Position numbers and translations under genes: made by a program. DNA of 64,000 bases from JALZKA01 sp963753385 (GTDB taxonomy: Bacteria; Actinomycetota; Thermoleophilia; Solirubrobacterales; 70-9): assembly GCA_963753385.1 (NCBI GenBank), contig CAVWCC010000005.1, forward strand, positions 310,001 through 374,000, read 5' to 3'. Shown here piece by piece: positions 1 through 14,151 of the stretch. Under the pieces are notes generated by a model. That model was not told where the DNA came from. It worked only from the letters and a program-made list of their open reading frames with translations, and did not search any database. The first letter of the stretch is position 1; each line of letters begins with the position of its first letter.

Positions 1-34
1 CGACTCGTCGTGACCCTACACTTGGTGTGGGAAC

Positions 35-340
35 TTGGCGTTTCAGGTGACACCGCCGCACGGCGAGCCGGGCGATTCGGAGGCCCGGACGGGCCACGTC
101 GATGAGCGCTTCGACGAGCGCAAGCGGCTCGTCACCGACGGGATTCAGGTGCTCGCCCGCGGCGCGATGCTCTGCCCGTCCTGCGCGCTGCCGATCGCGC
201 CGCCCGCGCGGGTCCGGCCGAAGGCCGAGATGCGCTGCGGTTTCTGCGATCACACGGGTCCGGCCCACACGTTCGTCCGCGGCGACGTCGTCGACACCGC
301 CGCCAACGAGGTGCGGGTCGTCGCACGGGTAGTGGGATGA
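35..340 (+). CDS. Small zinc-ribbon-like protein, unknown function
   Basis: A 101-residue protein starting at TTG (35); GTG at 47 is an alternative start in the same frame. The N-terminal third is acidic and charged. It has two Cys pairs, CPSC and CGFC, about 22 residues apart, a typical four-cysteine zinc-ribbon layout. There is no signal peptide or membrane segment. It lies about 120 bases before the Kgd fusion gene on the same strand. I do not recognise the family, so the zinc-binding role is inferred from the cysteine spacing alone. The left edge of the window cuts off its upstream context. Confidence 0.55.
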   Translation: MAFQVTPPHGEPGDSEARTGHVDERFDERKRLVTDGIQVLARGAMLCPSCALPIAPPARVRPKAEMRCGFCDHTGPAHTFVRGDVVDTAANEVRVVARVVG

Positions 341-460
341 GCGACTTCGTCGCGAAAGCAACATTGCCCCCCCGGTAGGGGCTGATCCTGTGAAAACCCT
401 GCTGCGAAGCGGCGAACCGCCCACCACCGCGAACGCGAAGTCATAGACTCAGAAGCGGAA

Positions 461-4856
<4,396 letters not shown>

Positions 4857-4873
<17 letters not shown>

Positions 4874-5768
4874 TCGCGCGGCCGATCTCAGCCAGAACCC
4901 ACCCGGGACGGCGATTCACGTCGTCCCAGGTGAAGCGCAGGACCGTGTAGCCACGGAGCTGGAGCTCGTTCATCCGGCGCCGGTCGCGGCGAAGGGCACG
5001 GGCATGAGAGTGAAACGCTACCCCGTCGGTTTCAACGATCACCCTCTCCCGGCGCCAAAGGAAGTCGACGACGTACGGCCCGATGCGCTGGTTCGTCTCC
5101 GGGTCGGGTAGCTCGGATTCGCGGATCCTCCTCAACAGCTCGCGCTCCAGCGGCGAACGGGTCCTCGCGGGCGCATGTGGACGGTCGAGAAGTGCGCGGA
5201 GGCGCCCACACCCCCGCCGCCCTGGGTTCCCTGCGAGCTGCTCGCGAAGCGCCGCCTCCTTGGCGAGGTTCAGCGCGTGAGCTTCGGCACAGGCCTGCTC
5301 CAGGCGCTCATCGTCGAGGATCGCGGCCAGATCGAGGAGCGTGCGCGCCGGCGTCGTGATCGGAATGCCCTCGTGGCGGGCGATGTCCGCTGAATCCAGG
5401 TCTGCGTGTCGCACGATCAGGCGCGGGCGCGAGCGATGGTCCCCGGACGTGGTTGTCACCCAGACGTTGGCTTTGGCTGGGTAGGCGAGAAGCCGGTGCA
5501 GCTTCGCCGCACTACGGTGACTGATGATCGCGCCCGGGCCGCAGGCGAGGACGGCGGCGGCTTCGCTCGCCAGCGGATCCGCGGTCGCGCCGACCAGATA
5601 AACGCCGCGATGCACCGGGACGAGGCGGCCATCACGGATCCTCGTCTTGACCGCTGTCGAAGACACGCCCCGGCGGAGCAACTGAGCCCGTGCGACGGCG
5701 CCGTGTTGGCGCCCGGCGAGGGCGTAGATCACGGCGTCCACCGAACGAGACGGGACAACTGGGTTCAT
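4857..5768 (-). CDS. AbiEi-type winged-helix protein with C-terminal DUF559 nuclease-like domain
   Basis: A protein of about 303 residues. The N-terminal 60 residues look like the winged-helix domain of AbiEi-family antitoxins (VARAQLLRRGVSS then VHRGVYLVG). The C-terminal 90 residues are DUF559, a Vsr/PD-(D/E)XK-like fold, with YVVDFLW followed by VIVETDG and a closing LRFTWDDV. Such two-domain proteins are common in actinobacteria and usually stand alone; no AbiEii-type toxin gene is next to it. I chose ATG at 5768 because it sits in the middle of an 18-base palindrome; TTG at 5780 would add four residues. Whether it acts as an antitoxin, a nuclease or a repressor cannot be told from sequence. 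Confidence 0.75.
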
Positions 5769-5777
5769 ACGAACCCA
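5760..5777. promoter_or_regulatory. Perfect palindrome over the start codon of the AbiEi/DUF559 gene
   Basis: TGGGTTC-ATAC-GAACCCA has 7-base perfect arms and a 4-base centre. It contains the ATG at 5768. AbiEi antitoxins are known to repress their own operons through inverted repeats, so self-binding is one reading. An RNA hairpin hiding the start codon is another. Confidence 0.4.
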
Positions 5778-5841
5778 CAACCCCCGTCTCGAGTTCTCTG
5801 CCCCGTCTTCGGGCTAGGTCACAGCGCGGGCGGCCGCGAAG

Positions 5842-5868
5842 CGCCCGCCCACATCTCGTGGGCGGGCG
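5842..5868. terminator. GC-rich hairpin in the 5778-6160 gap
   Basis: CGCCCGCCCAC, a 5-base loop (ATCTC) and GTGGGCGGGCG form a perfect 11-base-pair stem with no T-run on either side. A second hairpin with an 8-base stem, GCGGCGCG-CTT-CGCGCCGC, lies at 5976-5994. These are the only structures I see in the roughly 390-base gap between the DUF559 gene and the next membrane protein gene. I found no tRNA here. Terminator or RNA-processing roles are guesses. Confidence 0.35.
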
Positions 5869-6160
5869 TCGCAGCTCTCCCGCTTTCGCAGTGATCCCGC
5901 AGTGATCCCGCGTCAGTGAGACCTGAGCCTCAGCCCGGCGGGGCCCCGGTGGCGCCCCGGATCGAGCCTTACCAGGCGGCGCGCTTCGCGCCGCACCAGT
6001 GCCACTTCCCGGATCGATCGGCCGGAGGCTGTGCTCAGGGTTCGCTTCATGGCCGGAAGCTTCCCGCCCGCCGGGGTTAGCCCCTATGGCCTCCTGTCCA
6101 AAGCTCGAGGGCGCGGGTTGTACCCGCGGTTGGGTGCCGGCGCCTGCGAAACTGGGGCCA

Positions 6161-6511
6161 ATGCCAGCCGACGAGCGTCCTGAACCCACGCTCGAGGTGG
6201 GCACGAGCGCCTCCGAGGTCCTGCGCCGGCCGCAGCCGGGGCCGCTCTTCCGGGTGGTGAAGATCGCCTCCTGGGTCGAGCTCGGCCTGTTCGCGATCCT
6301 GCTCGTCGTCTGGCTCGCCCCGGGGCTCGAGCACGAGACCTTCTACGCCGGCCTGGCCCACGGCATCGGGTTCATCGCCCTCGCCCTTCTGATCTGGATC
6401 GCGGTGCTGCGCCACGAGGCCCCCTACACCCTGCTCGCGGCGACCCTGACCCCGGTCGGCCCGGTCGGCAGCGTAATCGCAATTGCGTGGATCGAGCGAC
6501 GCCCGAGCTAG
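6161..6511 (+). CDS. Small integral membrane protein, DUF3817-like
   Basis: A protein of about 116 residues starting at ATG 6161. The frame is open back to 5999, but that upstream part is Pro/Gly-rich and not protein-like. After a soluble acidic N-terminus (about 35 residues) come three hydrophobic helices: ASWVELGLFAILLVVWLA, a segment containing GLAHGIGFIALALLIWIAV, and a last segment ending in SVIAIAWIE. The length, the three helices and the conserved His in the second helix resemble DUF3817 family membrane proteins of actinobacteria, whose function is unknown. It stands alone between two non-coding stretches. Confidence 0.65.
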   Translation: MPADERPEPTLEVGTSASEVLRRPQPGPLFRVVKIASWVELGLFAILLVVWLAPGLEHETFYAGLAHGIGFIALALLIWIAVLRHEAPYTLLAATLTPVGPVGSVIAIAWIERRPS

Positions 6512-6555
6512 GCGTCGTTTGGCCGCCGGGCAGGAGGTTTTCTCAGGTTCTGCGG

Positions 6556-6585
6556 TTGACACCGGCACGGCCGATAGGTCAGAAT
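6556..6585 (+). promoter_or_regulatory. Sigma-70-like promoter in the 6512-6816 gap
   Basis: TTGACA at 6556-6561 is followed after 18 bases by CAGAAT at 6580-6585. It points rightward into a 230-base region with no recognised gene before the 3' end of aconitase, so it should drive either the small ORF at 6610 or a non-coding RNA, perhaps antisense to the acnA 3' end. Confidence 0.45.
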
Positions 6586-6609
6586 GGCTCGTAACCGCGC
6601 AGGGAGGTG

Positions 6610-6705
6610 ATGGGACCAATAGGGACTTCACGAAGCTCGTCCCCGGCCAGTCCCGCCTCCGGGGGCGATCGCGTCGGCATCCCTCCCTGGCTACCGACGC
6701 GCTAG
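6610..6705 (+). CDS. Possible 31-residue small ORF downstream of a promoter
   Basis: ATG at 6610, immediately after AGGGAGGTG, opens a 31-codon frame ending at TAG 6703-6705; GTG 6607 is in the same frame. The purine-rich sequence is very close to the start, only two bases from ATG. The peptide is Ser/Pro/Gly-rich with no recognisable feature. Its only support is position, about 25 bases after a good promoter-like sequence. The region may equally be a non-coding RNA; a small hairpin TGGCTC-TGTG-GAGCCA lies further on at 6785-6800. Confidence 0.2.
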   Translation: MGPIGTSRSSSPASPASGGDRVGIPPWLPTR

Positions 6706-6816
6706 GCGTGGGTGCGGGCCGTGTGGACCCCCTGCCTCCCACGGCCCCGCCCCGCCTGTTACTGCGGCCGCTGCAAGCTTCGGCTGGCTCTGTGGAGCCA
6801 CCGGTTCAACGGCGGA

Positions 6817-9636
<2,820 letters not shown>

Positions 9637-9698
9637 CTCGTCTCCCGAGGTCGTTCGCTCGTATTGCCAAGTATCGCGGAACGGGATAGCTTGGCCCG

Positions 9699-10946
9699 AT
9701 GTGGCGTCTCGCGATCGCGTTCGTTGCGTTCCTGGCGAGCCTGGCTGTGCCGCACGCCGTCTCGGCATCGACGTTCTTCGCGGCACCCGAGGCGGACGGC
9801 GCTTTCCCGTGTGCCAGGGCCGATCCCTGTCCGCTGCCGCTCGCGGTGGAACAGGCGAGTGACACCGATGAGGTCATCGTGCTGCCCGGCACCTATGAGC
9901 TCGCCCAGACGTTGGAGATCGATTTCGGGAACGTCCACGGGCGCCCCGGCAGGCCGGCGCGTCTGGTGGTCGCGGACAACCCAGCCGTCTCCGTTGCATT
10001 CACTGATCCCCGGGTCGCGGACCTGATCGTACGAAGCACAACCGGACAGGCTCTGAACGCCGGACTCAGCGAGGCGACGTTCGAGCGGCTGCGCGTGATC
10101 GGGGCGTCGGACAACCCGGTCGCGCCGGCCTGCACGATTCCGGAGGCGCCCGGCATCATGCGGGACACCGTCTGCGTCAACACCGGAGCTGCAGCCGCGA
10201 TCGGGATCGGCGTCTTCGCGGGTGCCGTGATCACGATCGAGTACCACCTCGTCAACGTGACGGCGCTCGCAACCTCGACGAGCCCAGATGCGCACGGACT
10301 CACGTTCCTGGCCAGCGGCAACCTCACGATGATGCCCCACGTCACGAACTCGATTCTCACGGGGGGACCCAAGGCGGTCGACGTGCTCACTGAGCGGGGC
10401 GCCGCGACCGCCACCGTCAATTTGACGCTGGCCAACTCGAACTTCGACACGAGCAACCAGGGGACGGGCACGACCATTCTCTCCGCGGGCGGCAACCAGC
10501 TCGACCCGCCCGTCTTCGTGGATCCCGACGCCTTCGACCTCCGCCAGCTCGCGACCTCGCCGACCATCAACGGCGGCAAGCTCGCCCCCGGCCACGCGGC
10601 GCTCGGCGCGCTTGACTTCGAAGGCGACCGGCGGCGGTTCGGACCCCGGCCGGACATCGGGGCGGACGAGTTCACCGGCATCCTCGACGTCAAGGCTCGC
10701 AAGCGCCAGGATCTGGAACACATCAGGTTCAAGGCGACCTGCCCGCTGACCAGTTGCCGGTTGAAGGCAAGCGCGGACGGGCTCGAGCGCGAGAAGGTCA
10801 AGCTCAAGGCCGGGCGCACGAAGACGGTGCGGCTGAAACCCGAGGACGGCGCTTCGCTCGGCGACAAGCTGCTCATCAACGTGACGGCACGTGACACCGT
10901 CGGCGCTCGCGAGCGCGAGCGACTCAGGATCAGGGCGAAGGGCTAG
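9699..10946 (+). CDS. Secreted right-handed beta-helix protein
   Basis: A 415-residue protein with a clear signal peptide (MWRLAIAFVAFLASLAVPHAVSA). The middle has repetitive short-strand patterns and Asn-rich turns of pectate-lyase-like parallel beta helices. It reaches a closing block (LGALDFEGDRRR...RPDIGADEF) typical of choice-of-anchor Q beta-helix proteins. The last 85 residues are Lys/Arg-rich. No catalytic motif is recognised; such proteins are usually surface or matrix proteins. A TAGCTT -10 box ends 6 bases before the ATG, which suggests a leaderless mRNA. Its stop codon interlocks with that of the convergent SDR gene (shared CTAG). Confidence 0.75.
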   Translation: MWRLAIAFVAFLASLAVPHAVSASTFFAAPEADGAFPCARADPCPLPLAVEQASDTDEVIVLPGTYELAQTLEIDFGNVHGRPGRPARLVVADNPAVSVAFTDPRVADLIVRSTTGQALNAGLSEATFERLRVIGASDNPVAPACTIPEAPGIMRDTVCVNTGAAAAIGIGVFAGAVITIEYHLVNVTALATSTSPDAHGLTFLASGNLTMMPHVTNSILTGGPKAVDVLTERGAATATVNLTLANSNFDTSNQGTGTTILSAGGNQLDPPVFVDPDAFDLRQLATSPTINGGKLAPGHAALGALDFEGDRRRFGPRPDIGADEFTGILDVKARKRQDLEHIRFKATCPLTSCRLKASADGLEREKVKLKAGRTKTVRLKPEDGASLGDKLLINVTARDTVGARERERLRIRAKG

Positions 10947-11743
10947 CGCTTGTGGGTCTGCTGGTCGGCGACGGAATCTGCGATCTGGCCCGCGCCGATC
11001 CGAGCCGATAGTCGGCCCGCGAGGTCGGGCCGGCGGGCGGCGAAGTTCGCCATCAGGCGCTGGACGCGCGGTGCCACCTCGACCTCGGCGCGATCCCGCT
11101 CGATCGCGCTCACCACGCCCGCCGCCACCTGCTCCGGAGTGCCGGTGCCGGAGCCCCGCGGGAGCGAGGCCCCGGTGTCAGCGAACATCCCCGCTTCGCG
11201 GATCGTGCCGGGCATAACCACCGACGAGCACACGTTGGTGCCGCGGAGATCCTCGCGCAGGCCGAGAGCGAAACCGCGTAGGCCGAACTTCGTCGCCGAG
11301 TAGAGCGAGGAGCGAGCGGTCGCGATCTTCCCGTTGAGCGAGGAGATGAAGACAAAGTGGCCCGCGCCGCGCTGGAGCCAGCCCTCGAGCAGGGCATGCG
11401 TCATCAGGATCGGCGCCTCGAGGTTGACGCGAAGCGCGCGCCTGATCTGCTCCTCGGTGTAGCCGTCGAGCTTGCCCGACGCCGGCAGCGCCGCGTTCGC
11501 GACGAGCACATCGATCTCGCCGGAGTCGCTGAGCAGGCGGAGCGCCGCGCCTTCCTCCGCAAGGTCGGCGACCAGGGTGCGGTGGCCATCACCGGGCAGG
11601 GAGGCCCGGAGCTCCTCCAGTTCCTCCGGCTTGCGGGAGCTCAGCACCAGCGTCGCCTGGCGGCCGGCGAGGCCGAGGGCAATCGCACGGCCGAGGCCGC
11701 CCGTCGCGCCGGTCAGGAGCACCCTCTTGCCGCGCAGCTCCAT
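10943..11743 (-). CDS. Short-chain dehydrogenase/reductase
   Basis: A 266-residue classical SDR with a Rossmann fold. The NAD(P)-binding motif TGATGGLGRAI is at residues 10-20, NAA follows strand 4, and the catalytic Ser...Tyr-X3-Lys is seen as SSLNG and YSATK. A C-terminal tail of about 60 residues (ERDRAEVEVAPRVQRLMANFAARRP) resembles fatty-acid or ketone-reducing SDRs of actinobacteria. The substrate is unknown. Start ATG 11743 is preferred over the ORF's 5' end at 11782 because MELRGKRVLL is the normal N-terminus and a TAGGTT -10 box lies 8 bases upstream. It is divergent from the thioredoxin-fold gene. Confidence 0.85.
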   Translation of the reverse strand: MELRGKRVLLTGATGGLGRAIALGLAGRQATLVLSSRKPEELEELRASLPGDGHRTLVADLAEEGAALRLLSDSGEIDVLVANAALPASGKLDGYTEEQIRRALRVNLEAPILMTHALLEGWLQRGAGHFVFISSLNGKIATARSSLYSATKFGLRGFALGLREDLRGTNVCSSVVMPGTIREAGMFADTGASLPRGSGTGTPEQVAAGVVSAIERDRAEVEVAPRVQRLMANFAARRPDLAGRLSARIGAGQIADSVADQQTHKR

Positions 11744-11780
11744 TGGAGCGAAACCTACTCCAGCGATTAGGGTGCGGGGC

Positions 11781-12083
11781 ATGAAGCTCTATATCTGCTG
11801 GGGGACCTTCCAGACGCTGCGGCCAGGGGGCCACCCCTGCCGCAACGCGTACAACGCGCTGCGGGACGCCGGCCACGATCCCGAGCTGGTCAAGGTGCAC
11901 GGGCTCGGCATCGGCCCGAAGATGTTCCAGGTGACCACCGACGGCCGCCGCGAGGTCGAGGAGATCGCCGGGACGCGGACGGTCCCGGTGCTGGTCACCG
12001 ACGACGGCCAGGTCATCACCGAGTCGAAGGAGATCGTCGCGTGGGCCGAGGCCCACCCGGCAGGCGCCCAGCAGCCCGCCTAG
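11781..12083 (+). CDS. Small thioredoxin-fold protein (glutaredoxin/GST N-domain-like)
   Basis: A 100-residue protein. It begins MKLYICWGTF, has the cis-Pro motif TVPVL near residue 76 and the ESKEIVAWAE segment of glutathione-S-transferase N-terminal domains. The usual CxxC is absent: one Cys lies in YICWGT and another in GGHPCRNAY, so it is not a standard glutaredoxin. Actinobacteria lack glutathione, and the thiol partner is unknown. ATG 11781 is 7 bases after TAGGGT, again consistent with a leaderless transcript. It is divergent from the SDR. Confidence 0.7.
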   Translation: MKLYICWGTFQTLRPGGHPCRNAYNALRDAGHDPELVKVHGLGIGPKMFQVTTDGRREVEEIAGTRTVPVLVTDDGQVITESKEIVAWAEAHPAGAQQPA

Positions 12084-12174
12084 CGCACTCAGCAGGCATC
12101 AGCCGCAAGACGGCGAATAGTTAGTAGCTTTCCGCATCATCTCAGCGTGATCTGAGTGGAGTATGAGCAACTGC

Positions 12175-12203
12175 TTGCAAAACGCCGTGCAATCAGGTAG
12201 CCT
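12175..12203 (+). promoter_or_regulatory. Promoter of the c-di-AMP riboswitch and NlpC/P60 gene
   Basis: TTGCAA at 12175-12180, a 17-base spacer and TAGCCT at 12198-12203. The predicted start near 12210 coincides with the 5' edge of the riboswitch. The short inverted repeat CTCAG-N6-CTGAG lies just upstream (12141-12156). Confidence 0.6.
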
Positions 12204-12210
12204 GCCGCGG

Positions 12211-12355
12211 ATTCCAAAACCGGTAAGCCGAGTCCGTTCCCACCCGGGGGCGGAGCGGGGGAACCGATCAGTTGGGGCTAACTCACCACCGTGGTGGGGG
12301 CGCGACTCCTTTTGCGCCAGCCCGTCAGCTAACCCCGTAGGCGCTAACAAGGAGA
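12211..12355 (+). promoter_or_regulatory. c-di-AMP riboswitch (ydaO/yuaA type)
   Basis: The leader has the conserved blocks of the ydaO class in order: CCGGTAAGCCGA, the GGAGCGGGGGAACCGA core (12252-12267), TTGGGGCTAA (12272-12281), GCGACTCCTTT (12302-12312), GCCCGTCAGCTAACCCCGTA (12320-12339) and a closing GGCGCTAACAAGGAGA. These riboswitches bind cyclic di-AMP and usually switch expression off. In actinobacteria they often sit before peptidoglycan hydrolase genes, as here. The distal AAGGAG doubles as the ribosome-binding site of the next gene, so translational control is possible; no separate terminator hairpin is obvious. Confidence 0.88.
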
Positions 12356-12364
12356 CTGGTCCGT

Positions 12365-12946
12365 TTGATTTTCAGTAATACCCACCAGGAGGCGAGCCGC
12401 CGAAGGCGAGCCAGGCTGGTCGGCCTCACCGCCTGCGCGGCGCTGGCGCTGCCGGCGGGAACCTCCCTGGCGAGTGACGGTGGCATCGGCACGGACGGCG
12501 ACAGCAACACCGTGCCCGGCGCCAAGGCCAAGCTCGTCAACGGCAAGGCGATCGCACCCGAGAGCGCTCCCGCCAAGGTGAAGCGCGCGATCGCCGCCGC
12601 CAACGACATCGTGAAGGGCAAGGGCTACTGCCTCGGCGGTGGCCACCAGCGCTGGAAGGACGGCTGCTACGACTGCTCCGGCACCGTGAGCTACGCGCTC
12701 GGCAAGTTCGGCGCGAAGGTGCTCGACGCCCCGCTCCCATCGGGCTCGTTCCGAAGCTGGGGCAAGAAGGGCAAGGGGCAGTGGATGACCGTCTACTACG
12801 ACGCGGGCCACGCCTTCATGACGATCGCCGGACTGCGGCTCGATACGTCGAACACCGCGGGCGCCGGCCCCGGCTGGAGCAAGGACGTCCGGGCCGGGTT
12901 CGCGAACGTCCCGAAGAACTCCGCGCGCCACTGGCGCGGCCTCTAG
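12365..12946 (+). CDS. Secreted NlpC/P60-like peptidoglycan hydrolase
   Basis: A 193-residue exported protein. TTG at 12365 is the start, preceded by AAGGAG; the N-terminus has a basic run (RRRRAR) and a hydrophobic core ending near TSLASDG. The catalytic domain has Cys104 in YDCSGTVSYAL and His149 in DAGHAFMTIAG, matching the Cys/His pair of NlpC/P60 endopeptidases that cut stem peptides. There is no LysM or SH3 domain. Control by the c-di-AMP riboswitch links cell-wall cutting to the wall-stress and osmotic signal c-di-AMP. A strong terminator follows. Confidence 0.85.
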   Translation: MIFSNTHQEASRRRRARLVGLTACAALALPAGTSLASDGGIGTDGDSNTVPGAKAKLVNGKAIAPESAPAKVKRAIAAANDIVKGKGYCLGGGHQRWKDGCYDCSGTVSYALGKFGAKVLDAPLPSGSFRSWGKKGKGQWMTVYYDAGHAFMTIAGLRLDTSNTAGAGPGWSKDVRAGFANVPKNSARHWRGL

Positions 12947-12971
12947 CCGGCCACGCAAACCTCCCCCGAAC

Positions 12972-13010
12972 GAGAAAGCGCGCCACCCCCCGGGCGCGCT
13001 TTCTCTTTGT
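12972..13010 (+). terminator. Intrinsic terminator after the NlpC/P60 gene
   Basis: A perfect 13-base-pair stem, GAGAAAGCGCGCC paired with GGCGCGCTTTCTC around an 8-base loop, is followed by TTTGT. It lies 26 bases after the stop codon. Confidence 0.9.
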
Positions 13011-13053
13011 ATGACGTTGGCGACCAGCGCCTGACTGGCTAGCGTCCCGGCGC

Positions 13054-13707
13054 ATGCGCGCCGGGATCAGGGCAGGGTTGCCGATCGCGCCCGCATCGTT
13101 CCTCCTGGCGATCTCGTTCGGGGTCCTGGCGGAGCCGGTGATGGGCAAGGTGGCCCCGATCGTGATGTCGGCGGTGGTGTTCGCCGGGTCCGCCCAGTTC
13201 GCCGCGCTCGCGGTGCTTGCGGCCGGGGGTGGCGCGGGGGCCGCGATCGTCGCGGGCATCCTGCTGAACGCGCGGTACGTGCCGATGGGGGTGGCGCTCG
13301 CGCCGTCGCTTCGCGGCGGGCCGCTGCGGCGGGCGGCCGTCGGGCAGGCCATGATCGACGCCTCCTGGGCGATGTCGAGCCGCAGCGGCGGCCGCTTCGA
13401 CCCGGTATTCATGGTCGGGGCCACGGTGCCGAACTACCCGGCCTGGGTCGGCGGCACCGCGATCGGCGTGCTCGCCGGCGACCTGATCGGAGATCCGGAG
13501 CGCCTGGGACTGGACGCCCTGTTCCCGGCGTTCTTCCTGGCATTGCTCGCCACCGAGCTCGCCCGCGGCCCGCGCGCCGTCGCCGCGGCGGCGGTCGGCG
13601 CCACGATCGCGCTGGCACTGGCGCCGGTGACGGCACCCGGCATCCCGGTGATCGCGGCCTGCGCCGCCGCGCTCATCGCCCTGCGGCCGGAGCGGGAGCC
13701 CGTATGA
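13054..13707 (+). CDS. azlC: AzlC-family branched-chain amino acid exporter, large subunit
   Basis: A 217-residue membrane protein with about six hydrophobic helices, starting MRAGIRAGLPIAPASFLLAISFGVLA, which is the AzlC N-terminal pattern, followed by the family motif VVFAGSAQFAA and ILLNARYVPMG. AzlC works with the small subunit AzlD to export branched-chain or similar amino acids and analogues. A TAGCGT -10 box lies 8 bases before ATG 13054, so it is probably leaderless. The azlD start codon overlaps its stop (ATGA, 13704-13707). Confidence 0.88.
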   Translation: MRAGIRAGLPIAPASFLLAISFGVLAEPVMGKVAPIVMSAVVFAGSAQFAALAVLAAGGGAGAAIVAGILLNARYVPMGVALAPSLRGGPLRRAAVGQAMIDASWAMSSRSGGRFDPVFMVGATVPNYPAWVGGTAIGVLAGDLIGDPERLGLDALFPAFFLALLATELARGPRAVAAAAVGATIALALAPVTAPGIPVIAACAAALIALRPEREPV

Positions 13708-14019
13708 GCTGACGTATGGATCACGATCGCCGCTCTGACGGTGACAACGGCCATGATCAGGGCATCTGGCCCTGTCCTGCTCGGCGGGCGCGCACTGCCG
13801 CCGCTCGTGATCCGGATGATCGCGCTGCTCGCGCCGGCGCTGCTCGCCGCGCTGATCGTGATCGGGACGTTCACGGACCCGGACGGCGATCTCGAGCTCG
13901 ACGCACGGGCAGCGGGGCTCGCCGCCGCCGGCACGGTCCTCGCCTGGAGGCGCACCGCGATGCTCGCCGCCGTCGCGGCCGCGGCCGTCGCGGCCGCACT
14001 CGTCAGGGCAATCGCGTAG
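13704..14019 (+). pseudogene. azlD: AzlD small subunit with a one-base frameshift just after the start
   Basis: The expected AzlD N-terminus (VWITIAALTVTTAMIRASGP) is encoded from 13714 but has no start codon in its own frame; the first usable one is GTG 13741, inside the first helix. The ATG at 13704 overlaps the azlC stop as ATGA, the usual arrangement, but reads ATG AGC TGA and stops. Removing one base at about 13709-13710 gives ATG AGC GAC GTA TGG and restores the whole protein of about 104 residues with its three helices (PPLVIRMIALLAPALLAALIV and so on). So this is either a sequencing error or a real frameshift that would inactivate the exporter. Confidence 0.75.
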
Positions 14020-14107
14020 CACTGGCCTTAGGACGTTCCGTCCAAGCGGCTTAGCGCCAATGCGTCGCAAACCTGATGCGAACTTTGGCCACGGTTCGCA
14101 CGGCGGC

Positions 14108-14129
14108 TGAACGCGCGTTCCGGTACGGT
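14108..14129 (+). promoter_or_regulatory. Palindrome and -10 box upstream of Pot system 1
   Basis: TGAACGCGCGTTCC (14108-14121) contains a perfect 12-base palindrome GAACGCGCGTTC and is followed at once by TACGGT (14124-14129), a -10 candidate for the potADBC operon starting at 14152. The palindrome differs by one end base from the TGAAC-N4-GTTCA elements at 22770 and 58172, so a TetR-family repressor site is a reasonable guess. Confidence 0.4.
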
Positions 14130-14151
14130 CGCCCAAGCGTCTCGTCCACGC

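Noticed and set aside
5976..5994. GC-rich hairpin considered as part of a tRNA or small RNA gene
   Set aside because: No acceptor stem, anticodon arm or CCA end could be built around it.
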